The position numbers and the translations under genes are program-made. A stretch of DNA of 64,000 nucleotides from Bacilli bacterium (lineage in GTDB: Bacteria; Bacillota_I; Bacilli_A; RF39; UBA660). The stretch is from positions 1 to 64,000 of the forward strand of contig JAFRIJ010000004.1 of assembly GCA_017432825.1 (NCBI GenBank), given 5' to 3'. Every line of letters begins with the position of its first letter. Positions within the stretch are counted from its first letter, which is position 1. Below the pieces are notes generated by a model that saw nothing but the letters and a program-made list of their open reading frames with translations, did no database searches and was not told where the DNA came from. Of this stretch, positions 51,963-60,382 are shown piece after piece.

Positions 51963-54900
51963 ATGTTAAAAGTAAAAAACATTACTAAAATATATAAAAC
52001 AGAAGGTTTTGAACAAAAAGCATTAAATAAAGTATCTATAAATTTTAGAAAAAATGAATTTGTCAGTATATTAGGACCATCTGGCTCTGGTAAAACAACC
52101 CTCCTAAATATTATAGGTGGATTAGATAACTATAATAGTGGGGATTTGATTATTAATAATATAAGTACTAAAAAGTTTACAGATAGAGACTGGGATTCCT
52201 ACCGTAATCATCGTGTAGGCTTTGTTTTCCAAAACTATAATTTAATTAGTCATCAAACAGTATTAAAAAATGTAGAATTAGCCTTAACCTTATCAGGAAT
52301 TAGTAAAATTGAAAGAAGAAACAAATCAATTAAAGTACTAAAAGAAGTAGGATTAAAAGAACATATGAATAAAAGGCCAAACCAATTATCAGGTGGTCAA
52401 ATGCAAAGAGTAGCTATAGCAAGAGCACTAGTAAATAATCCTGAAATAATTTTAGCAGATGAACCAACAGGAGCCCTTGATTCCGATACCAGTATTCAAA
52501 TAATGAAAATATTAAAAAAAATATCCCAAGATAAATTAGTAATAATGGTAACTCATAATCCAGAATTAGCAAAGGAATATTCCAGTAGAATTATAAATAT
52601 AAAAGATGGGAAAATAATATCTGATACTAACCCATATAATGGAAAAGAACAAGAAGAGAAAGAAAAAAATAAAACAAAGAAAACAAAAATGTCTTTTCTA
52701 ACAGCATTATCCTTATCATTTAATAATTTAATGACTAAAAAAGCTAGAACAATTCTTGTATCAGTAGCAGGATCAATCGGTATAATAGGTATAGCATTAA
52801 TATTAGCAGTATCAACAGGATTTCAAAACTACGTTGATTCTATTCAAGAAGAAACCCTAACTTCATATCCGTTAATAATATCAAAAGAACAAGCTGATAT
52901 TACAAGTACATTACTATCAATGAGAGAAGGAAAAGACAAAAGAAGTGGAAATAATAAAGTAAAAGAACAACAATATATTACAAACATGCTATCAAATATT
53001 AGTACCAATGACCTAAAAAGTTTAAAAAAATATTTAGATGATAATAAAAAAACAATAGATCCATATCTATCTAATATATTATATTCTTATAACATAGACC
53101 CTAATATTTATACAATTGATACTACTAATAAATTAGCTAAAGTAAATCCTAGCAATTTATTTAGCAGTATGATGGGTGGAAATAGCATAATGAGCTCATA
53201 TTCTAATATGGCATCTATATTTAACCAAATAGTAGATAATAGAAAAGAAATAGAAGATAATTATGAAATATTAAAGGGAAGATGGCCAAAAGAATACAAT
53301 GAATTGATAATAGTATTATCTGAACCTAATAGCATATCTGATTTATTAATATATTCATTAGGATTAAGAGATAATGAAGAACTAACTACTATGGTAACAA
53401 AAATAATGAGTGGAGAAAATGTAGATATTAATAATAAACCAATGACATTAACATATGATGATTTATTAAATATAGATTTAAGATTAATAATGCCATCAGA
53501 TACATTTAAGTATAATTCAAAATACGATGTATATGAAGATATGACAAAAGATGATAATTATTTAAAAGAATTATATAACAAAGCTATAAAACTAAAAATA
53601 GTAGGTATAGTTACAACTAAAGAAGGAACAAACTCGAGTGCACTAAATCCAGGAGTTGGATATACATCAGGTTTAATAGACTATATAATAAATTATTCCT
53701 CTAATACAGAAATTGTAAAAAAACAAATAGAGAATGATGAAATAGATGTTTTTTCAGGGAATAGATTTGATAGTAAAAAGAGTAATTATTCCTTTGAATT
53801 TTCTGATTTAGTTAAAGTTGACAACAATAAATTACAAAGTGCATTTAATATTAATATTGATGAATCTAAAATAGAAGAAGAAACAAAAAAATATATGGAA
53901 GAAATATCTAATTCCATAACTATTGATACAAAACCAGCTGAAGAATTATTTAATGACAATTTAAAATCATTATCAAAAGAATTATTAAATAGTATTGAAA
54001 AAATAAAAAAAGATAATATAAACACTACTGTGGATAACTTTCTAAGCAAAAAAGAAAATATATTTATAGATATGGAAAACGAATATGTAATACCATCATC
54101 AACATTTAAAACAACTTATAGTGGTCTATTAAAAAGTTTATTGCAAGCATATATAACAGGCTATAAAAAAATAAATCCATCATACGATGAGAATACCGAC
54201 GCTATAATAGTAAAGGAAGCAACTAATAGTACTATAGAATTATTTATTAATAGTGCGCCTATTAAAGAAATAGAGAATAAAATGGCAAATGCCATGACAG
54301 AAGCCAAAATAAAGAAAGAAGTATTAACAAAAGTAGGAGAATTAACTACTAATATTTCAAGTAAATTTGCTAATGCATTTAATATAGACAAGGATAAAAT
54401 AGTAAGTGCTTTCTCATTAAATTTTGGTGAAGATGAATTAGCTAGAATAGTAAATGCTATGACGAATAAAACAGAAACAACTTCCAAAACTAATCTTATA
54501 GCTCTGGGATATCAAGATAAAGAAGATCCATCTTATATATCCTTCTATTTTAACAGCTTTGAAGGAAAAGAGAAGTTTCTTGAGTTTATAGAAAAGTATA
54601 ATAAACAAGTACCAGAAGAGAAAAAAATAAATTACAGTGATACAACAGGAATATTAATGTCATCAGTAAAAACAATAGTAAATGCCGTAAGCTATGTCTT
54701 AATAGCATTTGTATCTATATCATTAGTAGTATCAAGTATTATGATAGGAGTAATTACTTATATTTCTGTATATGAAAGAACTAAAGAGATAGGTATACTA
54801 AGAGCAATAGGAGCATCTAAAGGAAATATATCATCAATATTTAATGCTGAAACATTTATAATAGGATTATTATCAGGATTATTTGGAATAGGAATATCTT

Positions 54901-55091
54901 ATGCTTTAATACCAATAATAAATAAAATATTACATCATTTTATAGGTAATATTCCATTATCAGCAAAATTAGAAATAAATAATGCAATAATATTAATAAT
55001 TTTGGCAATAATATTAACTATAATAGGAGGATTAATACCTGCGAAAAAAGCAAGTAAAAAAGATCCAGTAGAAGCATTAAGAAATGAATAA
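51963..55091 (+). CDS. ABC exporter: ATPase fused to FtsX-like permease
   Basis: A 1042-residue MacB/LolC-type transporter in one chain. Residues 1-225 are the ATPase (Walker A GPSGSGKTT, Q-loop FVFQNYNLISHQTV, signature LSGGQMQRVAIARAL, Walker B ILADEPTGALD). A charged linker leads to the first membrane helix (about 258-282). A large extracellular domain of about 600 residues follows, then three C-terminal helices with the FtsX motif YERTKEIGILRAIGASKGNISSIFNAETF. Such pumps move peptides or lipoproteins by mechanotransmission. No two-component partner is adjacent, and the substrate is unknown. Confidence 0.9.
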   Translation: MLKVKNITKIYKTEGFEQKALNKVSINFRKNEFVSILGPSGSGKTTLLNIIGGLDNYNSGDLIINNISTKKFTDRDWDSYRNHRVGFVFQNYNLISHQTVLKNVELALTLSGISKIERRNKSIKVLKEVGLKEHMNKRPNQLSGGQMQRVAIARALVNNPEIILADEPTGALDSDTSIQIMKILKKISQDKLVIMVTHNPELAKEYSSRIINIKDGKIISDTNPYNGKEQEEKEKNKTKKTKMSFLTALSLSFNNLMTKKARTILVSVAGSIGIIGIALILAVSTGFQNYVDSIQEETLTSYPLIISKEQADITSTLLSMREGKDKRSGNNKVKEQQYITNMLSNISTNDLKSLKKYLDDNKKTIDPYLSNILYSYNIDPNIYTIDTTNKLAKVNPSNLFSSMMGGNSIMSSYSNMASIFNQIVDNRKEIEDNYEILKGRWPKEYNELIIVLSEPNSISDLLIYSLGLRDNEELTTMVTKIMSGENVDINNKPMTLTYDDLLNIDLRLIMPSDTFKYNSKYDVYEDMTKDDNYLKELYNKAIKLKIVGIVTTKEGTNSSALNPGVGYTSGLIDYIINYSSNTEIVKKQIENDEIDVFSGNRFDSKKSNYSFEFSDLVKVDNNKLQSAFNINIDESKIEEETKKYMEEISNSITIDTKPAEELFNDNLKSLSKELLNSIEKIKKDNINTTVDNFLSKKENIFIDMENEYVIPSSTFKTTYSGLLKSLLQAYITGYKKINPSYDENTDAIIVKEATNSTIELFINSAPIKEIENKMANAMTEAKIKKEVLTKVGELTTNISSKFANAFNIDKDKIVSAFSLNFGEDELARIVNAMTNKTETTSKTNLIALGYQDKEDPSYISFYFNSFEGKEKFLEFIEKYNKQVPEEKKINYSDTTGILMSSVKTIVNAVSYVLIAFVSISLVVSSIMIGVITYISVYERTKEIGILRAIGASKGNISSIFNAETFIIGLLSGLFGIGISYALIPIINKILHHFIGNIPLSAKLEINNAIILIILAIILTIIGGLIPAKKASKKDPVEALRNE

Positions 55092-55094
55092 TTT

Positions 55095-55121
55095 TTAGCA
55101 ATTACTATTGACAATTGCTAA
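55095..55121 (+). promoter_or_regulatory. CIRCE-like operator (HrcA type) of hsp20
   Basis: TTAGCAATT, 9-nt spacer, AATTGCTAA. CIRCE is TTAGCACTC-N9-GAGTGCTAA, so spacer length and seven of nine positions per arm agree. The full palindrome reaches 14 bp per arm (55090-55126). It overlaps the -35 of the hsp20 promoter and lacks a T-run. Confidence 0.65.
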
Positions 55122-55136
55122 AAATTATATTATAAT
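55108..55136 (+). promoter_or_regulatory. Consensus sigma-A promoter of hsp20
   Basis: TTGACA, exact 17-nt gap, TATAAT. The -35 lies in the operator spacer and right arm. Confidence 0.8.
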
Positions 55137-55143
55137 GAATACG

Positions 55144-55163
55144 TAATAAGAAAAATCTTATTA
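55144..55163 (+). other. Hairpin in the hsp20 5' leader
   Basis: 8-bp stem TAATAAGA/TCTTATTA with an AAAA loop at the start of the transcript; no T-run. It may stabilise or tune the mRNA. Confidence 0.5.
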
Positions 55164-55224
55164 TAGGTATTAAATTATATAGTGCTACCAAATCGTAACA
55201 CGTTATGAAAGGAAGATGATTTAT

Positions 55225-55641
55225 ATGATGTTAGTACCAAGAAGAAATAGTTTTGATTTATTAGATGATTTTTTTGAAGATGATTTTTTTGGAAGAAAAG
55301 AAAGAAATCTAATGAAAACTGATATTAGAGAAAAAGATGATAAATACATAATAGATATAGATTTACCAGGTTTTGAAAAAGAAAATATCAATTTATCATT
55401 AGAAAATGGATACCTAAACATTCATGCTAAAGTAGAAAAAAACGAACATAATAAAGAAAAAGAAAAATTTATTCATAAAGAAAGATTTTATGGAGAATGT
55501 TCAAGAAGTTTCTACGTAGGAGATGAAATTAAAGAAAAAGATATAAATGCAGAATTTAAAAATGGTATTCTAAAAGTAGAAATTCCTAAAAAGGAAAAAA
55601 ACAAAGAAGACAAAACTATTAAACAAATTGAAATTAAATAG
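55225..55641 (+). CDS. Hsp20/alpha-crystallin small heat-shock protein
   Basis: A 138-residue small heat-shock chaperone that holds unfolded proteins in the cytoplasm. The alpha-crystallin domain runs from MKTDIREKDDKYIIDIDLPGF to the closing AEFKNGILKVEIPKK, with the conserved A-x-x-x-n-GvL motif. The N-terminus LVPRRNSFDLLDDFFEDDFFG is typical. The ATG at 55225 has better spacing to AAAGGAAG than the one at 55216. A CIRCE-like operator and consensus promoter precede it. Confidence 0.92.
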   Translation: MMLVPRRNSFDLLDDFFEDDFFGRKERNLMKTDIREKDDKYIIDIDLPGFEKENINLSLENGYLNIHAKVEKNEHNKEKEKFIHKERFYGECSRSFYVGDEIKEKDINAEFKNGILKVEIPKKEKNKEDKTIKQIEIK

Positions 55642-55645
55642 TATT

Positions 55646-55672
55646 AAAGCTAATCAAATGATTAGCTTTTTT
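55646..55672 (+). terminator. Rho-independent terminator
   Basis: AAAGCTAATCA/TGATTAGCTTT stem and a T-run. Confidence 0.88.
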
Positions 55673-55686
55673 ATTATATAAAAATA

Positions 55687-55695
55687 TGTTATAAT
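55687..55695 (+). promoter_or_regulatory. Extended -10 promoter
   Basis: TGTTATAAT about 60 nt before the SDR gene. Confidence 0.5.
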
Positions 55696-55756
55696 AAATA
55701 AAAATAGTTAAAATAATACTATTAGTAATAATCATATATAAAGTAAGGAGAATTAT

Positions 55757-56551
55757 ATGGAAATAAAAAATAGAAATATTATAGTTACCGGTGCTGCTAG
55801 TGGTGTAGGTAAAGAATTAACCAAACAATTATTAAAAAAAGGAGGAAATGTAGCAGCAGTAGACATTAATGAAGATAACTTAAATATATTAAAAGAAGAA
55901 TTAAATAATGATAAACTAAAAACATATGTAGTTGATATGGGAAGTAATGATTCCATAAAACAGTTTAGAAGTGAATACATAAAAGATTATAGTGACGTTG
56001 ATATAATAATAAACAATGCAGGTATTATTCAACCATTTGTAAATGTAGAAAACATAGATGATAATACAATAAACAAAGTAATGAATGTAAATTTTTTTGG
56101 CCCAGTAAATCTAATTAGATATTTTATGGAAGATTTAACTAAAGATAAAACAGAGCAATATATAGTTAATGTATCTAGTATGGGTGGATTTTTTCCATTT
56201 CCAGGTCAAACTATCTATGGAGCCTCTAAAGCAGCATTAAAGATTTTTACTGAAGGATTATATGCAGAACTAGAAAGAACCAATGTAAGAGTAATGATAG
56301 TATTGCCAGGAGCAATGAATACTAACATAACAGCTAACTCTAAAGTAGAAGTAAAAACATCAAAAGAAGAGTCTCCAATGAAATTATTAGAAGCTGATAT
56401 AGCAGCATATCAAATAATAGAAGGAATAGAAAAAAATAAATTTAAACTATTCCTAGGGCAAGACGCTAAGTTTTTAAAATTTCTATATAAAATAAATTCT
56501 AAATATGCTATAAGTTTTATTAATAAAAAAATGGGTAACATAAAACAATAA
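55757..56551 (+). CDS. Short-chain dehydrogenase/reductase
   Basis: A 264-residue SDR oxidoreductase using NAD(P). The nucleotide loop is VTGAASGVGKEL; AAVDINEDN suggests an acidic residue that would favour NAD. IINNAG, the catalytic Ser region NVSSMGG and YGASKAALK (Tyr and Lys) are present. The C-terminus extends past the fold (LFLGQDAKFLKFLYKINSKYAISFI) and may touch the membrane. The substrate is unknown. Confidence 0.9.
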   Translation: MEIKNRNIIVTGAASGVGKELTKQLLKKGGNVAAVDINEDNLNILKEELNNDKLKTYVVDMGSNDSIKQFRSEYIKDYSDVDIIINNAGIIQPFVNVENIDDNTINKVMNVNFFGPVNLIRYFMEDLTKDKTEQYIVNVSSMGGFFPFPGQTIYGASKAALKIFTEGLYAELERTNVRVMIVLPGAMNTNITANSKVEVKTSKEESPMKLLEADIAAYQIIEGIEKNKFKLFLGQDAKFLKFLYKINSKYAISFINKKMGNIKQ

Positions 56552-56580
56552 GAAACTAATAATTCTTATTGTTTTATTAA
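56542..56580 (+). terminator. Rho-independent terminator
   Basis: 13-bp stem AAAACAATAAGAA/TTCTTATTGTTTT with an 8-nt loop, over the SDR stop codon. Confidence 0.8.
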
Positions 56581-56586
56581 TTTTTA

Positions 56587-56595
56587 TGGTATAAT
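56587..56595 (+). promoter_or_regulatory. Extended -10 promoter
   Basis: TGGTATAAT 24 nt before the OatA-like gene. Confidence 0.6.
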
Positions 56596-56619
56596 ATTAA
56601 TAGAATACGGAAGTGCAAA

Positions 56620-58821
56620 ATGAATAAAAAGAATGAATATTATAAATATTTAGATATATTAAGAATAATATCTTGTATTGGAGTGTTATTTTATCACTTA
56701 GATATATTAAAAGGTGGATATTTAGCAGTATGTACCTTTTTTACATTAAGCGGATATCTTTCTTGTTATTCTCTCTTAAATAAAGAAAAAATAAGTATAA
56801 AAGACTATTATTTAAATAGATTAAAAAAGTTATATTTACCATTACTTATAGTAGTATTTATAACAATAACAATTATATCATTTATACCTAATATTATATG
56901 GCTAAATCTGAAACCAGAAACCACATCGATATTATTAGGATATAATAATTTTTGGCAACTAACTGCTAATTTAGATTATTTTGCAAGACATATAGATTCA
57001 CCATTTATACATTTATGGTATCTATCTATATTATTTCAATTTGATTTAATATTCCCTTTTGCTTTTATACTATTAAATAAAATAAAAAAGAAAGAAATAT
57101 CTTCTTTAATAGCATTAATTATATCATTTATAAGTTATGGATATTTTATAGAAGCAACCACTACTGGAAATATAATGATTTCTTATTATCATACATTATC
57201 AAGAGTATTCTCTATATTACTAGGAGTATCTTTAGCATTTATATTACCTAAATATCAAAAAAATATATCATTAAAAATAAAAGAAAAAAATCTAGATAAA
57301 ATAGTATTCTATTTATATACAATACTCTTAGTAGGATTATTCTTACTAATTGATTCTAAACATCATTTATTTAAAATAAGCATGCTACTAACATCTGTAC
57401 TAACAATAAGATTAATAGATTACAGTACTATAATAGAAAGCAAAAAAAGAAAACAAGATAAATTTATTAAATCACTATCAAGCATATCTTATGAAATATA
57501 TTTAGTTCAATATCCAATTATATATATATTTCAAAATATAATGATGAATAACTATATAAAAATAATAATAATAGTATTATTAACTATAATTATTTCCTAT
57601 ATAATTCATTTAAGTATTAATATAAAGAAAGAAGATAAATATAAAATAATTAAAATAATAATATGCATATTAATATCTATAATATCATTATTTGGCCTAT
57701 ATAAATATATAGTAACAAAAGATTATACAAAAGATATGAAAAAATTAGAAAAAGAACTTGCTAACAACAAGTTACTAACTGAACAAAAACAAAAAGAATA
57801 TTCCGAAAAACAAAAAGAAGAAAAAATAAATTGGGAAAATGAATTAAAAGATTTGGAAAATAATGAAAAAAAATTAAAAGAAATAGTAACTAACTTAAAT
57901 ATAATAGGAGTTGGAGATTCCGTAATGTTAGGAGCCATAAACAGTTTATACCAAACATTTCCTAATGGATATTTTGATGCTGCAGTAAGTAGAACAGATT
58001 TTGAAGCCAATCCAATATTGGTAGATTTAAAGAATAAAGGACTTTTAGGAGATATAATAGTATTTAATTTAGGAACAAATGGAGAAGGACCAGAATATAT
58101 AAAAAAACAAATATTAGAAACAATAGGAGATAGAAAATTATTTTGGGTAAATGCAACTAAACCAGATTTTCCAAGCTTTAACACAGATTTAATAGAATTA
58201 GTAAATAAAAAAGATAATATTTACTTAGTAGATTGGATAAGCGTAGCTAAAGAACATCCAGAATATTTAGTAGCAGACGGAATACATTTAACAAAAGAAG
58301 GAAGTGACGCTTATGCAAATACTATATATAACACCATTTATAACATGTATTTAGAAAAATATAATAAACAGAAAGAAGAAAAAATAAAAGAACACGAAAA
58401 CAATATAAAAAATAAAATAACATTTATAGGAAATGATCTATTAATAAATAGTTACGAATACATAGAATCTAATTATCCAAGTAGTGAATATATAACTAAT
58501 GATAAATACACATTCGAAAGCTTAAAGAACGAATTAGAAGAAAAAATAAAAGATAACAATTTATCATATAATATTGTATTTATTTTTGATAATAGTTTTA
58601 ATATAACATTAAAAGAATATCAAGATTTATCTAAAATCTGTAAAGATTACAACATATATATTTTAACGCTTAAAAAAATATCAATTGATAATATTAAAAC
58701 AATAGATTTCTCAAAAGAGTTAGAACAAAATAATAATTACTTAATGCCAGATAGAATACACTTAACCAAAGAAGGAAATATGGCATTATCAAATATTATT
58801 AAAGAAAACATTAAAATATAA
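56620..58821 (+). CDS. OatA-like acyltransferase with two SGNH domains
   Basis: A 733-residue membrane O-acyltransferase. Residues about 5-370 are the acyltransferase-3 domain (YLDILRIISCIGVLFYHL, HLWYLSILFQFDLIFPF). An extracellular coiled linker follows. The first SGNH domain (about 425-575) has GDS with Ser434 and the D553-x-x-H556 pair in DGIHLTKEG. A second, shorter SGNH-like domain (about 598-733) has GND at 604-606 in place of GDS but keeps DRIHLTKEG (Asp711, His714). OatA O-acetylates peptidoglycan and gives lysozyme resistance; that role is likely here. The second domain is unusual. Confidence 0.88.
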   Translation: MNKKNEYYKYLDILRIISCIGVLFYHLDILKGGYLAVCTFFTLSGYLSCYSLLNKEKISIKDYYLNRLKKLYLPLLIVVFITITIISFIPNIIWLNLKPETTSILLGYNNFWQLTANLDYFARHIDSPFIHLWYLSILFQFDLIFPFAFILLNKIKKKEISSLIALIISFISYGYFIEATTTGNIMISYYHTLSRVFSILLGVSLAFILPKYQKNISLKIKEKNLDKIVFYLYTILLVGLFLLIDSKHHLFKISMLLTSVLTIRLIDYSTIIESKKRKQDKFIKSLSSISYEIYLVQYPIIYIFQNIMMNNYIKIIIIVLLTIIISYIIHLSINIKKEDKYKIIKIIICILISIISLFGLYKYIVTKDYTKDMKKLEKELANNKLLTEQKQKEYSEKQKEEKINWENELKDLENNEKKLKEIVTNLNIIGVGDSVMLGAINSLYQTFPNGYFDAAVSRTDFEANPILVDLKNKGLLGDIIVFNLGTNGEGPEYIKKQILETIGDRKLFWVNATKPDFPSFNTDLIELVNKKDNIYLVDWISVAKEHPEYLVADGIHLTKEGSDAYANTIYNTIYNMYLEKYNKQKEEKIKEHENNIKNKITFIGNDLLINSYEYIESNYPSSEYITNDKYTFESLKNELEEKIKDNNLSYNIVFIFDNSFNITLKEYQDLSKICKDYNIYILTLKKISIDNIKTIDFSKELEQNNNYLMPDRIHLTKEGNMALSNIIKENIKI

Positions 58822-58853
58822 CAATCTGATAACTAACAAAATAGGAGGCATAT

Positions 58854-59708
58854 ATGAAGGTAGGAATAGTATTAGAAGGTGGAGGGATGAGAGGTATTTG
58901 GACCTGTGGAGTCCTAGATACCCTAATGGATAACAATTTAGATGTAGATGGCATTATTGGTACTTCTGCTGGTGGTATATTTGGAGTAAATTATTTTTCT
59001 AAACAAAAAGGAAGAGTAATTAGATATAGTAAGAAATATTGTAGAGATATTAGATATATGAGTTTATTATCTCTAATATTAACGGGAAACATTATCAATA
59101 AAAAATTTGCCTATTACAAAGTATCAAAAAAATATGATATATTTAACAATAACGAATTTATAAAAAATAATAAAGATTTTTATGTAAGCGCTACTAACAT
59201 TAAAACAGGAAATACTGAATATTTTAAAATAACAAATCCTATGGAGCAACTAGAAGAATTAAGAGCAACTTCTGCACTACCGCTAGTATCAAGACCTGTA
59301 AAAATTAATGGAAATAAATATTTAGATGGTGGTGTAAGTGATAGTATTCCTTTAGAAAAAATGATATCATTAGGATACAATAAAATAATAGTTATACTAA
59401 CTCAACCATTAAATTATAAAAAAACACAATTAAGCTTAAAAAAACAAAGAATAGTAAAATTAAAATATAGAAAATATCCTAACTTAGTAAATAAAATGCT
59501 AAATAGATATAAAGAATACAATGAAGAAATAGATAAAATATTAAAATTAGAAAACAATAAAGAAATATTTGTTATTAGACCAAGTAAAAGTCTTAATATA
59601 AAAAGACTTGAAAGAAATAAAAACAAATTACAAGAAATATACGACTTAGGAATAAAAGACACAAATAATATACTAAATAATTTGAAAGAATTTTTAAAAA
59701 AGGAATAA
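58854..59708 (+). CDS. Patatin-like phospholipase
   Basis: A 284-residue patatin-family acyl hydrolase. The oxyanion loop is LEGGGMRGIW, the nucleophile serine lies in GTSAGG, and the dyad aspartate is in YLDGGVSDS. It is close to Bacillus YjjU-type proteins. It would hydrolyse a lipid ester at the inner membrane face. It has an AGGAGG site, and its stop lies 5 nt before the next ORF, so the two genes are coupled. Confidence 0.92.
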   Translation: MKVGIVLEGGGMRGIWTCGVLDTLMDNNLDVDGIIGTSAGGIFGVNYFSKQKGRVIRYSKKYCRDIRYMSLLSLILTGNIINKKFAYYKVSKKYDIFNNNEFIKNNKDFYVSATNIKTGNTEYFKITNPMEQLEELRATSALPLVSRPVKINGNKYLDGGVSDSIPLEKMISLGYNKIIVILTQPLNYKKTQLSLKKQRIVKLKYRKYPNLVNKMLNRYKEYNEEIDKILKLENNKEIFVIRPSKSLNIKRLERNKNKLQEIYDLGIKDTNNILNNLKEFLKKE

Positions 59709-59713
59709 ATAAT

Positions 59714-60349
59714 ATGATAGATAATATATCTTTGATTAGTCAAAGTGCTATAAAAATAATAACAAATAATAACAAAATAGTATATTTTGATCCATTTAAA
59801 ATAGATAATATTGATTATGCAGACTATATATTTATAACTCACTCTCATTACGATCATTATTCAGAAGAAGATATTCTTAAAATAAAAAAAGAAAGTACTA
59901 TAATAATTATTCCTACAGAATTAGAGATGAAAGTAAAAGAATTAGGATTTAAAGATGATAATATTATTTTAGTTAATCCTAATGAAGAATATACTATAGA
60001 TACAATTATATTTAAAACAATACCAGCATATAATAAAAAGAAAATATTTCATCCCAAAGGATCTAATTGGGTAGGATATATACTAAATATAGATAATTTT
60101 AAAGTATATGTAGCGGGAGACACAGACAACATAGAAGAGGCCCAAAAAATTAATTGTGATATAGCATGTGTACCAATAGGCGGAACGTATACTATGGATT
60201 ATAAAGAAGCATCGGAATTGATAAAAGTAATAAAACCTAAAATAGCAATACCAACGCATTATAAAACAATAGTAGGTACAGTAAAAGATGCTTATAAATT
60301 TAAAAAAATATTAAATGGTATAGTTGAAGTAAAAATATTAATGGATTAA
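59714..60349 (+). CDS. UlaG-like metallo-beta-lactamase fold hydrolase
   Basis: A 211-residue metal-dependent hydrolase of the L-ascorbate-6-phosphate lactonase-like group. Metal ligands are visible in THSHYDHYS, GDTD (Asp) and PTHYKT (His). FDPFKI at the N-terminus and YVAGDTDNIEEAQ match the group. There is no signal peptide. It is coupled to the patatin gene; a joint role in lipid or phosphate-ester turnover is only inferred. Confidence 0.88.
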   Translation: MIDNISLISQSAIKIITNNNKIVYFDPFKIDNIDYADYIFITHSHYDHYSEEDILKIKKESTIIIIPTELEMKVKELGFKDDNIILVNPNEEYTIDTIIFKTIPAYNKKKIFHPKGSNWVGYILNIDNFKVYVAGDTDNIEEAQKINCDIACVPIGGTYTMDYKEASELIKVIKPKIAIPTHYKTIVGTVKDAYKFKKILNGIVEVKILMD

Positions 60350-60382
60350 TAAAAGAAGTACACAAAGTACTTCTTTTATTAA
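60346..60382. terminator. Bidirectional terminator
   Basis: Perfect 16-bp stem TTAATAAAAGAAGTAC/GTACTTCTTTTATTAA with an ACAAA loop between two convergent genes; it overlaps the minus-strand gene's stop. Confidence 0.9.

Noticed and set aside
55090-55126. Terminator after the ABC exporter
   Set aside because: The palindrome is perfect but has no T-run and lies on the hsp20 promoter with CIRCE-like arms and spacer; operator is the better reading.
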